DNA of 64,000 nucleotides from Pseudoduganella namucuonensis (GCF_900116645.1 NZ_FPBO01000007.1:186001-250000), one strand, 5' to 3'. Counted from the stretch's first letter, positions 19,676 through 27,488 are shown. A program made the numbers and translations. The notes: generated by a model not told the origin, from the letters alone.

Positions 19676-19969
19676 TTACTCGGCCGGCAACGTCACGCCG
19701 TGCAGGCCGAACACGGAACGCCACAGCTGGTAGGCCTCGGCTTCCGGGTCGATGATGATGCGGTGGTTCACGCTCTGGTTGTATTCCTCGCGCTTGACCG
19801 GGTCCGACAGGATTTCGTAAGCCTTGGCGATCGCCTTGAAGCGCGCGTCCGCGCCCGGGGCCTGGTTGCGGTCCGGGTGGTAGCGCATCGCCAGCGAGCG
19901 GTAAACCTTCTTGATTTCCTCGTCAGAGGCGTTGGGCGCGACACCGAGCACGTTGTAGTAATTTTCCAT
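19676..19969 (-). CDS. J-domain (DnaJ-like) protein, 97 residues
   Basis: A small co-chaperone candidate. Residues 1-66 form a complete J domain ([20 protein letters not shown], the essential HPD in [22 protein letters not shown]), which stimulates the ATPase of an Hsp70. The remaining 30 residues carry no G/F-rich or zinc-finger region, so it is a type III J protein that probably recruits DnaK to a special client. GGAG lies seven bases before the ATG. It is the first gene of a four-gene run with three uncharacterised proteins, 53 bp ahead of the next one. Confidence 0.88.
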   Translation of the reverse strand: MENYYNVLGVAPNASDEEIKKVYRSLAMRYHPDRNQAPGADARFKAIAKAYEILSDPVKREEYNQSVNHRIIIDPEAEAYQLWRSVFGLHGVTLPAE

Positions 19970-20103
19970 AAGGAAACTCCGTAGGGTCGTATGCCTGATG
20001 TTTTAAAGACGAATTATCCTATAGAAAGCGCAAGCCGTCCCGCCCGGGCCCGCCCCGTGCGGTAAAATGCCCGCAATTCGACCCATTTCCCCGCCCTTTT
20101 TAC

Positions 20104-21876
20104 ATGAGCAACGACAAAAAAAATCCTGCAACCGCGGCGCCGGCGCTGCCATCGAACTTCCTGCGCGCCATCGTCGAGTCCGACCTGGCGGCCGGCACCC
20201 ATGTTCGCGAGGGCATGCCTTCCGTCATCACCCGCTTCCCGCCCGAGCCGAACGGCTACCTGCACGTCGGCCACGCCAAGTCGATCTGCGTGAACTTCGG
20301 CCTGGCGCGCGACTACAACGGCCGCTGCCACCTGCGCTTCGACGACACCAACCCGGCCAAGGAAGAGCAGGAATACGTCGACACCATCATCGACAGCGTC
20401 AAATGGCTGGGCTTCTCGTGGGACTGGCAGGGCCCGTCCGGCACCGAGGTGCACCTGCACCACGCCAGCGACTACTTCGACCAGCTGTACGCCATGGCCG
20501 AGTACCTGATCGACCAGGGCTACGCCTACGTCGACAGCCAGAGCGCCGAGGAGATGGCGGCCAACCGCGGCAATTTCAACACGCCGGGCACCAACTCGCC
20601 GTTCCGCGACCGCCCGCGCGCCGAATCGCTGCAAATCTTCCGCGACATGAAGGCCGGCAAGTACAAGGACGGCGAGCACATCCTGCGCGCCAGGATCAGC
20701 GAGGACGCGATGTCGTCGCCGAACATGAACATGCGCGACCCGGCCATCTACCGCATCCGCCACGAGCACCACGTGCGTACCGGCGACGACTGGTGCATCT
20801 ACCCGATGTACGACTACACGCACCCGATCTCGGACGCGCTGGAAAACATCACCCATTCGATCTGCACCCTGGAATTCCAGGACCACCGCCCGTTCTACGA
20901 CTGGCTGCTGGAAACCCTGTCGGCCGGCGGCTTCTTCACCATGCCGGTGCCGCGCCAGTACGAGTTCTCGCGCCTGAACCTGACCTATGTGATCACCTCC
21001 AAGCGCAAGCTGCGCCAGCTGGTGGACGACGGCGTGGTGACCGGCTGGGACGACCCGCGCATGCCCACCATCGTCGGCCTGCGCCGCCGCGGCTACACGC
21101 CGGAGGCGATCCAGCTGTTCTGCGAGCGCATCGGCGTGACCAAGTCCGATGGCTGGATCGACATGAGCACGCTGGAGGGCTGCCTGCGCGAGGACCTGGA
21201 CCCCAAGGCGCCGCGCGCCACCGCCGTGCTGCGGCCGCTGAAGCTGATCGTGGAGAACTTCCCCGAGGGCGCCAGCGAGGCGTGCAGCTCGCCGGTGCAC
21301 CCGCACCATCCCGAGATGGGCGTGCGCAACTTCCCGTTCACGCGCGAGCTGTGGATCGAGGAGGAGGACTTCATGGAGGCGCCCAGCAAGGGCTATTTCC
21401 GCTACTACCCGCCGATCGGCGACCAGCCCGGCAGCCGCGTGCGCCTGCGCCACGGCTTCGTGACCGAGTGCACCGGCTACGACAAGGACGGCGACGGCAA
21501 GGTCACCGCCGTGCGCGTGAAGTACTTCGAGGACAGCAAGTCCGGCACGCCGGGTTCGGACACCTACAAGGTCAAGGGCAACATCCACTGGGTGTCGGCC
21601 GCCACCGCGCTGGAGGCCGAGGTGCGCCTGTACGACCGCCTGTTCACCGACCCGCAGCCGGACGCCGGCGGCAAGGACTTCACCGCCTCGCTGAACCCGA
21701 ACGCGCTGGAGACGGTGACCGCCTACCTGGAGCCGGGCATGAAGGACGCCGCGGCCGACCAGCGCTTCCAGTTCGAGCGCCACGGCTACTTCGTGGCGGA
21801 CAGGGTGGACACGCGGCCGGGCAAGCCGGTGTTCAACCGCATCGTCACGCTGAAAGACAGCTGGACCGCGAAATAA
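20104..21876 (+). CDS. glnS: Glutaminyl-tRNA synthetase
   Basis: Charges tRNA-Gln with glutamine. The 590-residue class I enzyme has the HIGH region PPEPNGYLHVGHAKS (residues 40-54), the RFDDTNPAKE stretch, and the KMSKS-type loop VITSKRKLRQL (about 297-307), then the C-terminal anticodon-binding beta-barrels. N-terminal residues 1-15 are a low-complexity lead. A TAAAAT box lies about 40 bp upstream. Divergent from the J-domain operon. Followed by an intrinsic terminator. The presence of glnS next to gluQ elsewhere in the window shows that both GluRS-like paralogues are in use. Confidence 0.98.
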   Translation: MSNDKKNPATAAPALPSNFLRAIVESDLAAGTHVREGMPSVITRFPPEPNGYLHVGHAKSICVNFGLARDYNGRCHLRFDDTNPAKEEQEYVDTIIDSVKWLGFSWDWQGPSGTEVHLHHASDYFDQLYAMAEYLIDQGYAYVDSQSAEEMAANRGNFNTPGTNSPFRDRPRAESLQIFRDMKAGKYKDGEHILRARISEDAMSSPNMNMRDPAIYRIRHEHHVRTGDDWCIYPMYDYTHPISDALENITHSICTLEFQDHRPFYDWLLETLSAGGFFTMPVPRQYEFSRLNLTYVITSKRKLRQLVDDGVVTGWDDPRMPTIVGLRRRGYTPEAIQLFCERIGVTKSDGWIDMSTLEGCLREDLDPKAPRATAVLRPLKLIVENFPEGASEACSSPVHPHHPEMGVRNFPFTRELWIEEEDFMEAPSKGYFRYYPPIGDQPGSRVRLRHGFVTECTGYDKDGDGKVTAVRVKYFEDSKSGTPGSDTYKVKGNIHWVSAATALEAEVRLYDRLFTDPQPDAGGKDFTASLNPNALETVTAYLEPGMKDAAADQRFQFERHGYFVADRVDTRPGKPVFNRIVTLKDSWTAK

Positions 21877-21900
21877 ACACCAACCGATACCTGTTGATCG

Positions 21901-21925
21901 AAACCGCCTCCGGGCGGTTTTTTTT
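21901..21925 (+). terminator. Intrinsic terminator of glnS
   Basis: Stem AAACCGCC / GGCGGTTT with loop TCCG followed by T5; 24 bp after the glnS stop. Confidence 0.92.
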
Positions 21926-22029
21926 CGCATTTCACAACAAAACTGATGCTTGTCAGAAAATATACTTGACGGAATTAACCCGCAATCTATATATTCAATC
22001 GACTTTTTGTCAGGAAACATTGTTGCAGC

Positions 22030-23853
22030 ATGCGTACGCTATTTGCACAAAAGAAGCTGTTCTCGCCGACCAAGCCTTTGTGGTGGACAGGCCTGTTGCT
22101 GTCGCTGGGGGTCGGCGTGCTGCTGTACGGCGCCACCTTGAAGTCGCTGGAGACCGAGGCCGGCGAACGCTTCCGCAACCAGGCGCGCAGCAGCCAGTTC
22201 AACATCGCCACCGGCATCAAGGCCTACACCGACGTGCTGCGCGGCACCGCCAGCTTCTTCCATTCGGTGGACACCGTCTCGCGCGATAATTTCCACCGCT
22301 ACGTGCAGGGCATGGACCTGCCGCGCAGCTTCCCCGCCATCATCAGCATCAATTTCGCCCAGCACGTGCCGGCCGGCCAGAGCGCGGTGTTCGAGCAGCA
22401 TGTGCGCACCGGCCCCAGCCATGGCGGCGACGACTACCCCGACCTGCTGATCAAGCCGCCGGTGCTGCAACGCGACGCCGCCATCATCTCGCTGATCGAG
22501 CCGGGCGCCGGACTCAAGGAGCGGGTCGGCATGGACATCGCGGCGCGGCCGGCGGTGGCCGAATCGCTGGCGCGCTCGCGCGACACGGGCGGACTGAGCG
22601 CCTCCGGCCAGCCGATCGGCTTCGATTCCAGCGCCATGCGGCCGGCGCTGGCGATGCGCCTGCCCGTGTACCGGCAGAACGTGCCGCTGGACACGGTGGA
22701 GGAGCGCCGCGCCGCCTATCTCGGCTCGGTCGGCATCGGCTTCAGCGTGTACCGGCTGGTGCTGGAGGCGCTGGAGGAAATGCCGGTGCGCAACGCCCGC
22801 CTGACCTTGCACGACATCGGCGAGCACAGCGATCCGGCCACGCTGGCCTCGGCCACCGGCGGCACGCTGCTGTTCGACAGCGCCGAGCTGGACAAGGCCT
22901 CGCCGTCCGACGACGACATGTTTTCCTACACGCTGCCGATCGATTTCAACGGCCGCACCTGGCGCGCCCATTTCACGGCGCCCACGCGCTCGCTGTATTC
23001 GCGCTTCGACGCCTTCCTGCCCTGGCTGGCGCTGCTGACGGGTTTCGCCGGCAGCATGCTGATCTACGCGCTGTTCCACGCCCTGTCGTCGTCGCGCCTG
23101 CGGGCGATCCGCATGGCCAAGGCGATGACCAAGGAGTTGCGCGAGAGCCAGGCCAAGCTGCAGCTGTCGCACCACAAGCTGCGCCGGCTGGCCGCGCACG
23201 CCGAGCAGATCAAGGAGGAGGAGCGCAAGCGCATCGCGCGCGAGATCCACGACGACCTGGGCCAGAACCTGCTGGCGCTGCGCATCGAGGCCGACCTGCT
23301 GACCACGCGCACCAGCCACCGCCACCCGCGCCTGCACGAGCGGGCCCGCTGCACGCTGGCGCAAATCGACTACACGATCAAGAGCGTGCGCCAGATCATC
23401 AACGACCTGCGGCCCAACGTGCTGGACCTGGGGCTGGGCGCGGCGGTCGAGTGGCAGATCGCGCAATTCCGGCAACGCTCCGGCATCGTCTGCGAACTGA
23501 TCGAAAGCGGCGGCGAAATCGCCATCGGCGACACCTGCGCCATCGCCTATTTCCGCATCCTGCAGGAGTCGCTGAGCAATGTGCTGCAGCACGCGCACGC
23601 CAGCCTGGTGCGGGTCGAGCTGCGCCAGCAGGACGGCGTGCTGAGCATGATCATCAGCGACAACGGGGTCGGCCTGCACGCGCGCAGCCGCAACAAGTTC
23701 GGCTCCTTCGGCCTGGTCGGCATCGAGGAGCGCATCAGCATCCTGGGCGGCGAATGCTCGATCACCGGCAGCCCCCATTCCGGCACCACCATCCACGTCT
23801 CGGTGCCGCTGGAACAGGCGGCGGCGGCCTATCCGCATCTCGAAGCGGTCTAA
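22030..23853 (+). CDS. CHASE-domain sensor histidine kinase (NarX/UhpB-type)
   Basis: A 607-residue membrane sensor. Segments: first membrane helix about 18-38, a periplasmic CHASE domain about 60-300, second membrane helix about 329-349, a coiled coil, the HisKA_3 dimerisation domain with phospho-acceptor His407 in REIHDDLGQ, and an HATPase domain with ESLSNVLQHAHAS, SDNGVGL and FGLVGIEERI. CHASE domains bind small extracellular ligands. Kinases of this type pair with LuxR/NarL-type response regulators, but none is encoded nearby, so it is an orphan. It stands directly upstream of the repeat-protein pair, though a promoter-containing gap of 135 bp separates them. Confidence 0.92.
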   Translation: MRTLFAQKKLFSPTKPLWWTGLLLSLGVGVLLYGATLKSLETEAGERFRNQARSSQFNIATGIKAYTDVLRGTASFFHSVDTVSRDNFHRYVQGMDLPRSFPAIISINFAQHVPAGQSAVFEQHVRTGPSHGGDDYPDLLIKPPVLQRDAAIISLIEPGAGLKERVGMDIAARPAVAESLARSRDTGGLSASGQPIGFDSSAMRPALAMRLPVYRQNVPLDTVEERRAAYLGSVGIGFSVYRLVLEALEEMPVRNARLTLHDIGEHSDPATLASATGGTLLFDSAELDKASPSDDDMFSYTLPIDFNGRTWRAHFTAPTRSLYSRFDAFLPWLALLTGFAGSMLIYALFHALSSSRLRAIRMAKAMTKELRESQAKLQLSHHKLRRLAAHAEQIKEEERKRIAREIHDDLGQNLLALRIEADLLTTRTSHRHPRLHERARCTLAQIDYTIKSVRQIINDLRPNVLDLGLGAAVEWQIAQFRQRSGIVCELIESGGEIAIGDTCAIAYFRILQESLSNVLQHAHASLVRVELRQQDGVLSMIISDNGVGLHARSRNKFGSFGLVGIEERISILGGECSITGSPHSGTTIHVSVPLEQAAAAYPHLEAV

Positions 23854-23988
23854 GCACCGTTTAGGAAAAATCTGTTGCGTGTAGGAACTTCCTGAACGAA
23901 TGTTGACAAAAATCAAGTTATAAACATTCCTTTTAGTCAAGAATCGGTTCTGCAGTGCCCCCTGCTCAACCACTGAAAGGAACGACCA

Positions 23989-24780
23989 ATGATCTCGAAC
24001 GACGACTTCAAAGCCATCGCGGAACTCGACCTGGAGCCGCTTAAAGTCAAACTGATGCACAAGGAATCCGGCGAAGGCTGGACCCGCGAGCACGCCGACG
24101 CTGTTGAATTCGAATATCGCCGCTTCCTGACGCTGATGAAGAAATATCCGAACGAGCCCACCGCGCCCGGCGAAGACGTGGACACGTTCTGGCACTATCA
24201 CATCCTGGACACCATGAAATACGCGGTCGATTGCGAAGCGGTGTTCGGCTACTTCCTGCACCACTTTCCTTACGTCGGCCTGCGCGGCGACGACGACGCG
24301 GCGGCGCTCGAACGCATGGGCGAGCGCATGAAGCAACTGTACGCCGAGACCTTCGGCGAAGCGCTGGACCGCGGCGCCTCCGGCAACGACGCCGCCTTTT
24401 GCGGCGTAGCGACCGAGGCGGCCTTCTGCGGCGTGGCGACCAAACCCGCGTTCTGCGGCGTCGCGACCAAGCCAGCCTTCTGCGGCGTGGCGACCAAACC
24501 GGCCTTCTGCGGCGTCGCGACCAAGCCAGCCTTCTGCGGCGTCGCGACCAAGCCAGCCTTCTGCGGCGTGGCGACCAAACCGGCATTCTGCGGCGTCGCG
24601 ACCAAGCCAGCCTTCTGCGGCGTGGCGACCAAATCCGCCTTCTGCGGCGTGGCGACGCAAGTCGCGTTTTGCGGCGTGGCCACGCAAGCGGCCGAGTCCA
24701 ATGCAACCGTGCAAGACCAGCAACAAGCCGTCAGCAGCTTCTACACCGAACGTCCTCGGCTGACGCAAGCTGCCCAATAA
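23989..24780 (+). CDS. Repeat protein A: conserved N-terminal domain plus 11 AFCGVAT repeats
   Basis: A 263-residue protein without signal peptide. Residues 1-125 form a compact domain with DVDTFWHYHILDTMKYAVDC (63-82), FGYFLHHFPYVGLRG (86-100); the paired His, Asp and Cys resemble the glycine-rich-domain-like (GRDP/DUF1399-type) fold, and may bind metal. Residues 136-234 are 11 tandem 9-residue units, AFCGVAT plus a variable pair (EA, KP x7, KS, QV, QA), giving 11 regularly spaced cysteines. A 29-residue tail ends in YTERPRLTQAAQ. AAGGA precedes the ATG; a TTGACA box lies at 23903. The next gene is a paralogue (79 of the first 100 residues identical by my count) with a different repeat. It may be a multi-core peptide precursor or a metal-binding repeat protein; function unknown. 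Confidence 0.85.
   Translation: MISNDDFKAIAELDLEPLKVKLMHKESGEGWTREHADAVEFEYRRFLTLMKKYPNEPTAPGEDVDTFWHYHILDTMKYAVDCEAVFGYFLHHFPYVGLRGDDDAAALERMGERMKQLYAETFGEALDRGASGNDAAFCGVATEAAFCGVATKPAFCGVATKPAFCGVATKPAFCGVATKPAFCGVATKPAFCGVATKPAFCGVATKPAFCGVATKSAFCGVATQVAFCGVATQAAESNATVQDQQQAVSSFYTERPRLTQAAQ
24394..24690 (+). repeat. Eleven 27-bp tandem repeats inside repeat gene A
   Basis: Each 27-bp unit encodes AFCGVAT plus two residues. The central eight units fall into two synonymous subtypes, one with GTG and AAA codons, one with GTC and AAG, arranged A-B-A-B-B-A-B-A. This suggests growth by duplication of a 54-bp dimer with one later unequal exchange. Outer units are more diverged, as usual for arrays that expand in the middle. 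Confidence 0.95.
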
Positions 24781-24802
24781 ACTAGCAAAACGGTAGTGAC
24801 AG

Positions 24803-24826
24803 GGGCTGCCCGGAGCGGCCCTTTTT
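24803..24826 (+). terminator. Intrinsic terminator of repeat gene A
   Basis: Stem GGGCTG / CGGCCC (one G-U pair) with loop CCCGGAG, then T5; 22 bp after the stop. It separates the two paralogous genes into independent transcripts. Confidence 0.8.
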
Positions 24827-24864
24827 CTTGTTGTAAATTGCCGTCACGCACCATTGAACGTCGC

Positions 24865-24892
24865 TTGCATTCAGATACAAGCGGCCTATACT
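24865..24892 (+). promoter_or_regulatory. Promoter candidate of repeat gene B
   Basis: TTGCAT (24865-24870), 16-bp spacer, TATACT (24887-24892); start of transcription expected near 24899, giving a leader of about 42 bases before the ATG at 24941. Confidence 0.6.
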
Positions 24893-24940
24893 GGGACTCG
24901 ATGCTTCACATCAACACTTCGTGCATAAGGGATTTCAATC

Positions 24941-25720
24941 ATGATTTCAGCTGAAAGCTTCAAAGCCATTGCAGACCTCGACCTGGAACCGATCAAAGTC
25001 AAACTGATGCACGAGGAGTCCGGCGAAGGCTGGTCCCTGCAAAAGGCCAACGCCGTCGAGTTCGAATACCGCCGCTTCCTCTACCTGATGAAGACCTTCC
25101 CCCAGGAACAAACGGCGCCGCTGCAGGACGTGGACACGTTCTGGCACTACCATATTCTGGACACCATGAAGTACGCCACGGATTGCGACGCCGTGTTCGG
25201 CTATTTCCTGCACCACTTCCCCTACATCGGCCTGCGCGGCGAGGACGACGAGGCCGTCCACCACCAAGTGGGCGAGCGCATGAAGGAGCTGTACGAGGCC
25301 ACCTTCGGCGAAAGCTATCTGCGCGCCGACGTGGCCTACTCGGGCGTGCCGCCGAGCGTGGCGTATTCCGGCGTGCCCGGCCAGCAAGCCAGGACGGCCT
25401 ACTCCGGCGTGCCCACGGTTGCCTATTCCGGCGTGCCGGCCCAGCAAGCCAAAACGGCTTACTCCGGCGTGCCCACCGTGGCCTACTCGGGCGTGCCGAC
25501 CCAGCAGGCGAAAACCGCTTACTCCGGCGTGCCGACCCAGCAAGCCAAGACGGCCTATTCCGGCGTTCCCACCGTCGCCTACTCGGGCGTGCCATCGCAG
25601 CAAGCCAAGACGGCCTACTCCGGCGTGCCATCGGTGGCCTATTCCGGCGTGCCGTCGCAACAGGCCCGCGGCGCGGAAGCCATGTACACGGAGCGTCCGC
25701 GCCTGACCCCGGCGGCGTAA
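24941..25720 (+). CDS. Repeat protein B: same N-terminal domain plus 11 AYSGVP repeats
   Basis: A 259-residue paralogue of the preceding gene. Residues 1-100 align without gaps (MISAESFKAIADLDLEPIKV; DVDTFWHYHILDTMKYATDC; FGYFLHHFPYIGLRG). Residues 132-238 hold 11 copies of AYSGVP, mostly alternating with two linkers, a short TV/SV and a long xQQAKT, so a larger unit of about 14-22 residues repeats. The tail ends in MYTERPRLTPAA, matching protein A. Compared with AFCGVAT the aromatic, Gly and Val positions are kept while Cys is replaced by Ser. No signal peptide. Own promoter and terminator. The role is unknown; conserved ends with a variable repeat middle resemble leader and core of multi-core peptides. 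Confidence 0.85.
   Translation: MISAESFKAIADLDLEPIKVKLMHEESGEGWSLQKANAVEFEYRRFLYLMKTFPQEQTAPLQDVDTFWHYHILDTMKYATDCDAVFGYFLHHFPYIGLRGEDDEAVHHQVGERMKELYEATFGESYLRADVAYSGVPPSVAYSGVPGQQARTAYSGVPTVAYSGVPAQQAKTAYSGVPTVAYSGVPTQQAKTAYSGVPTQQAKTAYSGVPTVAYSGVPSQQAKTAYSGVPSVAYSGVPSQQARGAEAMYTERPRLTPAA
25334..25654 (+). repeat. AYSGVP repeat array inside repeat gene B
   Basis: Eleven AYSGVP motifs in 321 bp, separated by 2-residue (TV, SV), 3-residue (PSV) or 6-residue (GQQART, xQQAKT) linkers. The copy number equals that of the AFCGVAT array in gene A although unit lengths differ. Confidence 0.95.
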
Positions 25721-25737
25721 AGCGCTAAACCAAACGA

Positions 25738-25775
25738 AAACGGGCCGCTACCTGGCAAAGGGTAGCGGCCCGTTT
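25738..25775 (+). terminator. Strong hairpin after repeat gene B
   Basis: A perfect 15-bp stem (AAACGGGCCGCTACC / GGTAGCGGCCCGTTT) with loop TGGCAAAG. With A and T runs on the two sides it can end transcription from both directions: gene B on the plus strand and the HTH gene on the minus strand. Confidence 0.88.
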
Positions 25776-25794
25776 CGCATTCCGGCGCCCTCGC

Positions 25795-26034
25795 TCAGGC
25801 GGCCATCATTTCGCGCAATTCGCGGATGCTGAAATCGCTGATTTCATGCATGCGGATCAAGATGGTCGCGCCGATGGGCAGCGTGTTGTGACGGATCTTG
25901 CTGATCACCGGCGGAGCCACCTCCAACGCACGCGACAGGGCGGCGTCGTTTTTGAGCTGCAGCTTCTCGATGATCGCGTCCAGCACGCGGTTGGGATTGT
26001 AAGTTGCCGAAGAGGTGATTTCTTTGAGAGACAT
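25795..26034 (-). CDS. Small HTH (Cro/C1-type) DNA-binding protein
   Basis: A 79-residue protein made almost only of a lambda-repressor-like helix-turn-helix: NDAALSRALEVAPPVISKIR is the two-helix motif, with PIGATILIRMHEISDF behind it. It resembles small regulators of the YdaS/Xre type. No effector domain. No good Shine-Dalgarno site is visible ahead of the ATG at 26034. The upstream 250 bp is AT-rich with several dyads and may carry its own operator. It is convergent with the repeat-protein gene B; whether it regulates that locus is open. Confidence 0.78.
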   Translation of the reverse strand: MSLKEITSSATYNPNRVLDAIIEKLQLKNDAALSRALEVAPPVISKIRHNTLPIGATILIRMHEISDFSIRELREMMAA

Positions 26035-26282
26035 GGTCAGATTCGTTCAGGTTCTGGTCGTCTTCAGGAAAAAAAACGACACATTGACAAAATATTTACC
26101 GTAAAAATGCAAGGTAGCGCTAGCGTCCATATGGCTTTTGCTATGTTTTATAGCACATGAGCCGTATGATACACGCTTTTATTGCCTATCGGCTAATCTA
26201 ACGCGAAAAAAGTGAGAATTTGAGAGTTTTTTCGCGTCCGCCGTGTGGTAGCAATTACCAAGTGAGGATTTTCACGGAAAAT
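26035..26282. other. AT-rich intergenic stretch with three dyads
   Basis: No gene seen. It contains TAGCGCTA (26115-26122), TGCTAT-N5-ATAGCA (26139-26155), and a perfect 11-bp inverted repeat ACGCGAAAAAA / TTTTTTCGCGT with a 15-bp spacer (26201-26237). The base composition is much lower in GC than the flanks. The first two dyads lie upstream of the HTH gene and may be operators; the third lies 46 bp after the stop of the gene at 26283 and may be a terminator. Confidence 0.5.
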
Positions 26283-26537
26283 TCAATGTCCGAACCGGAA
26301 TCCGGAGGCCACGAACATCCACTCGACCGCCATCAGGGCGCTGAGCTGGGCCATGGTGCCGGGGAGGATGAGCACCAACTGCGGGGAGGGGAAGACCAGG
26401 AAGGGCGCGTCTTTTTCATGGCACCAGCCCAGCTGCCGGCGGATCTCGGCCGGCGATGGCGGCGGCATCTGGGTCCTGCCCCGCTGTCTCATGTACGCGC
26501 GCACTTGCTCTTTGGTGGGGTTGGGTACGGAATGCAT
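26283..26537 (-). CDS. Small hypothetical protein
   Basis: An 84-residue protein starting MHSVPNPTKEQVRAYMRQRG with PPPSPAEIRRQLGW, then a more hydrophobic second half. The first half is like short proteins commonly found in accessory regions of this bacterial group; no function is known. AGGAG is placed six to seven bases before the ATG, which makes it a credible gene. It is followed by the long A/T inverted repeat at 26201-26237. Next gene upstream (26571) reads in the same direction. Confidence 0.6.
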   Translation of the reverse strand: MHSVPNPTKEQVRAYMRQRGRTQMPPPSPAEIRRQLGWCHEKDAPFLVFPSPQLVLILPGTMAQLSALMAVEWMFVASGFRFGH

Positions 26538-26570
26538 ATGCTCTCCTGCCTGGTTCTTGTCAGATGATTA

Positions 26571-27476
26571 TTACTCAGATTGCTTACGGTTGCCTTGCAC
26601 ACGTTGTAGGCAGTCCACAACCCGCGCGTGGCGCAGCCGCAGGCCCAGTTCCCGCTTCAGCCGCGTGTTGCGCAGCCGGCGCGATTCGGACATGAAGGAC
26701 AGCAGCGCCGGCGTGACCACGGCGCTCAGCTCGGCGCGCGGCAGGCGCGGCGGGCGCGGCAGGCCGAAGGCGTCGGCCACGGCGTCGAAGTAGTCGGCCA
26801 TCTTCATGTCGCTGTCGTCCACCGCGTTGTAGACCCGGCCCGGCGCGCCCTTGAACAGGGCGGCGGCGATCGCCCGCGCCAGGTCGTCCGCGTGGATGTG
26901 GTTGGTGTAGACGTCGTCCTGCGCGCGCAGCGCCGGCGTGCCCTGCTCCAGGCGCTTGAGCGGCAGGCGGTCCTCGGCGTAAATGCCGGGCACGCGCAGA
27001 ATGGACAGGGCGGCGCCGGCGCCCACGCTCCAGCGGCGCAGCGCCCGCTCGGCGTCCACGCGGCGGTGCGCGCGGGGGTTGCGCGGCGCCACCGGGCGCG
27101 CCTCGTCGATCCAGGCGCCGCCGCAATCGCCGTAGACACCGGTGGTGCTGATGTAAACCACGCGCCCGCCGGCTGGTAAAATGGCGCTCAAATTCCGCGT
27201 GCGCCTGTCGGTCGTCCCGTCCAGCTGGGGCGGCGCCAGATGCACCACATACCGCGCCAGGCCGGCCAGGCGGCGCAGCGTGGCGGGCCGGTCCAGGTCG
27301 GCCACCAGCGGCACGGCGCCGGCGGCGCGCAACTCGGCGCAGCGCTCCGGCTGGCTGGTGACGGCGAACACGCGAAACTTGCCGCGCACCAAGGGCAGCA
27401 AGCGCATGCCCACATCGCCGCAGCCCAGGATCAGCAGGCGCGGACGAGAGAATTTATTAATGTTGAGATTTTTCAT
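26571..27476 (-). CDS. NAD(P)-dependent epimerase/dehydratase-like protein
   Basis: A 301-residue Rossmann-fold enzyme of the extended SDR type, in the YeeZ-like group. The nucleotide-binding motif is LILGCGDVGMRLLPL (about residues 14-28); the active-site tyrosine region is VYISTTGVYGDCGG, and HIHADDLARAI lies near the C-terminus. The substrate is unknown; such proteins act on sugar nucleotides or small carbonyls, or may only sense NAD(P). The ATG at 27476 is only 12 bp from the divergent reductase start at 27489, so the two promoters must lie inside each other's coding region or overlap. Confidence 0.8.
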   Translation of the reverse strand: MKNLNINKFSRPRLLILGCGDVGMRLLPLVRGKFRVFAVTSQPERCAELRAAGAVPLVADLDRPATLRRLAGLARYVVHLAPPQLDGTTDRRTRNLSAILPAGGRVVYISTTGVYGDCGGAWIDEARPVAPRNPRAHRRVDAERALRRWSVGAGAALSILRVPGIYAEDRLPLKRLEQGTPALRAQDDVYTNHIHADDLARAIAAALFKGAPGRVYNAVDDSDMKMADYFDAVADAFGLPRPPRLPRAELSAVVTPALLSFMSESRRLRNTRLKRELGLRLRHARVVDCLQRVQGNRKQSE

Positions 27477-27488
27477 AACAAGGATTGT

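Noticed and set aside
24394..24690. CRISPR array
   Set aside because: Regular 27-bp units without spacers, inside an open frame with the same amino acids in every unit; it is a coding tandem repeat.
25334..25654. Cyanobactin-type precursor because AYSGVP recalls AYDG recognition motifs
   Set aside because: Only a superficial similarity; no protease/macrocyclase genes or heterocyclase are in the window and the cyanobactin leader is absent.
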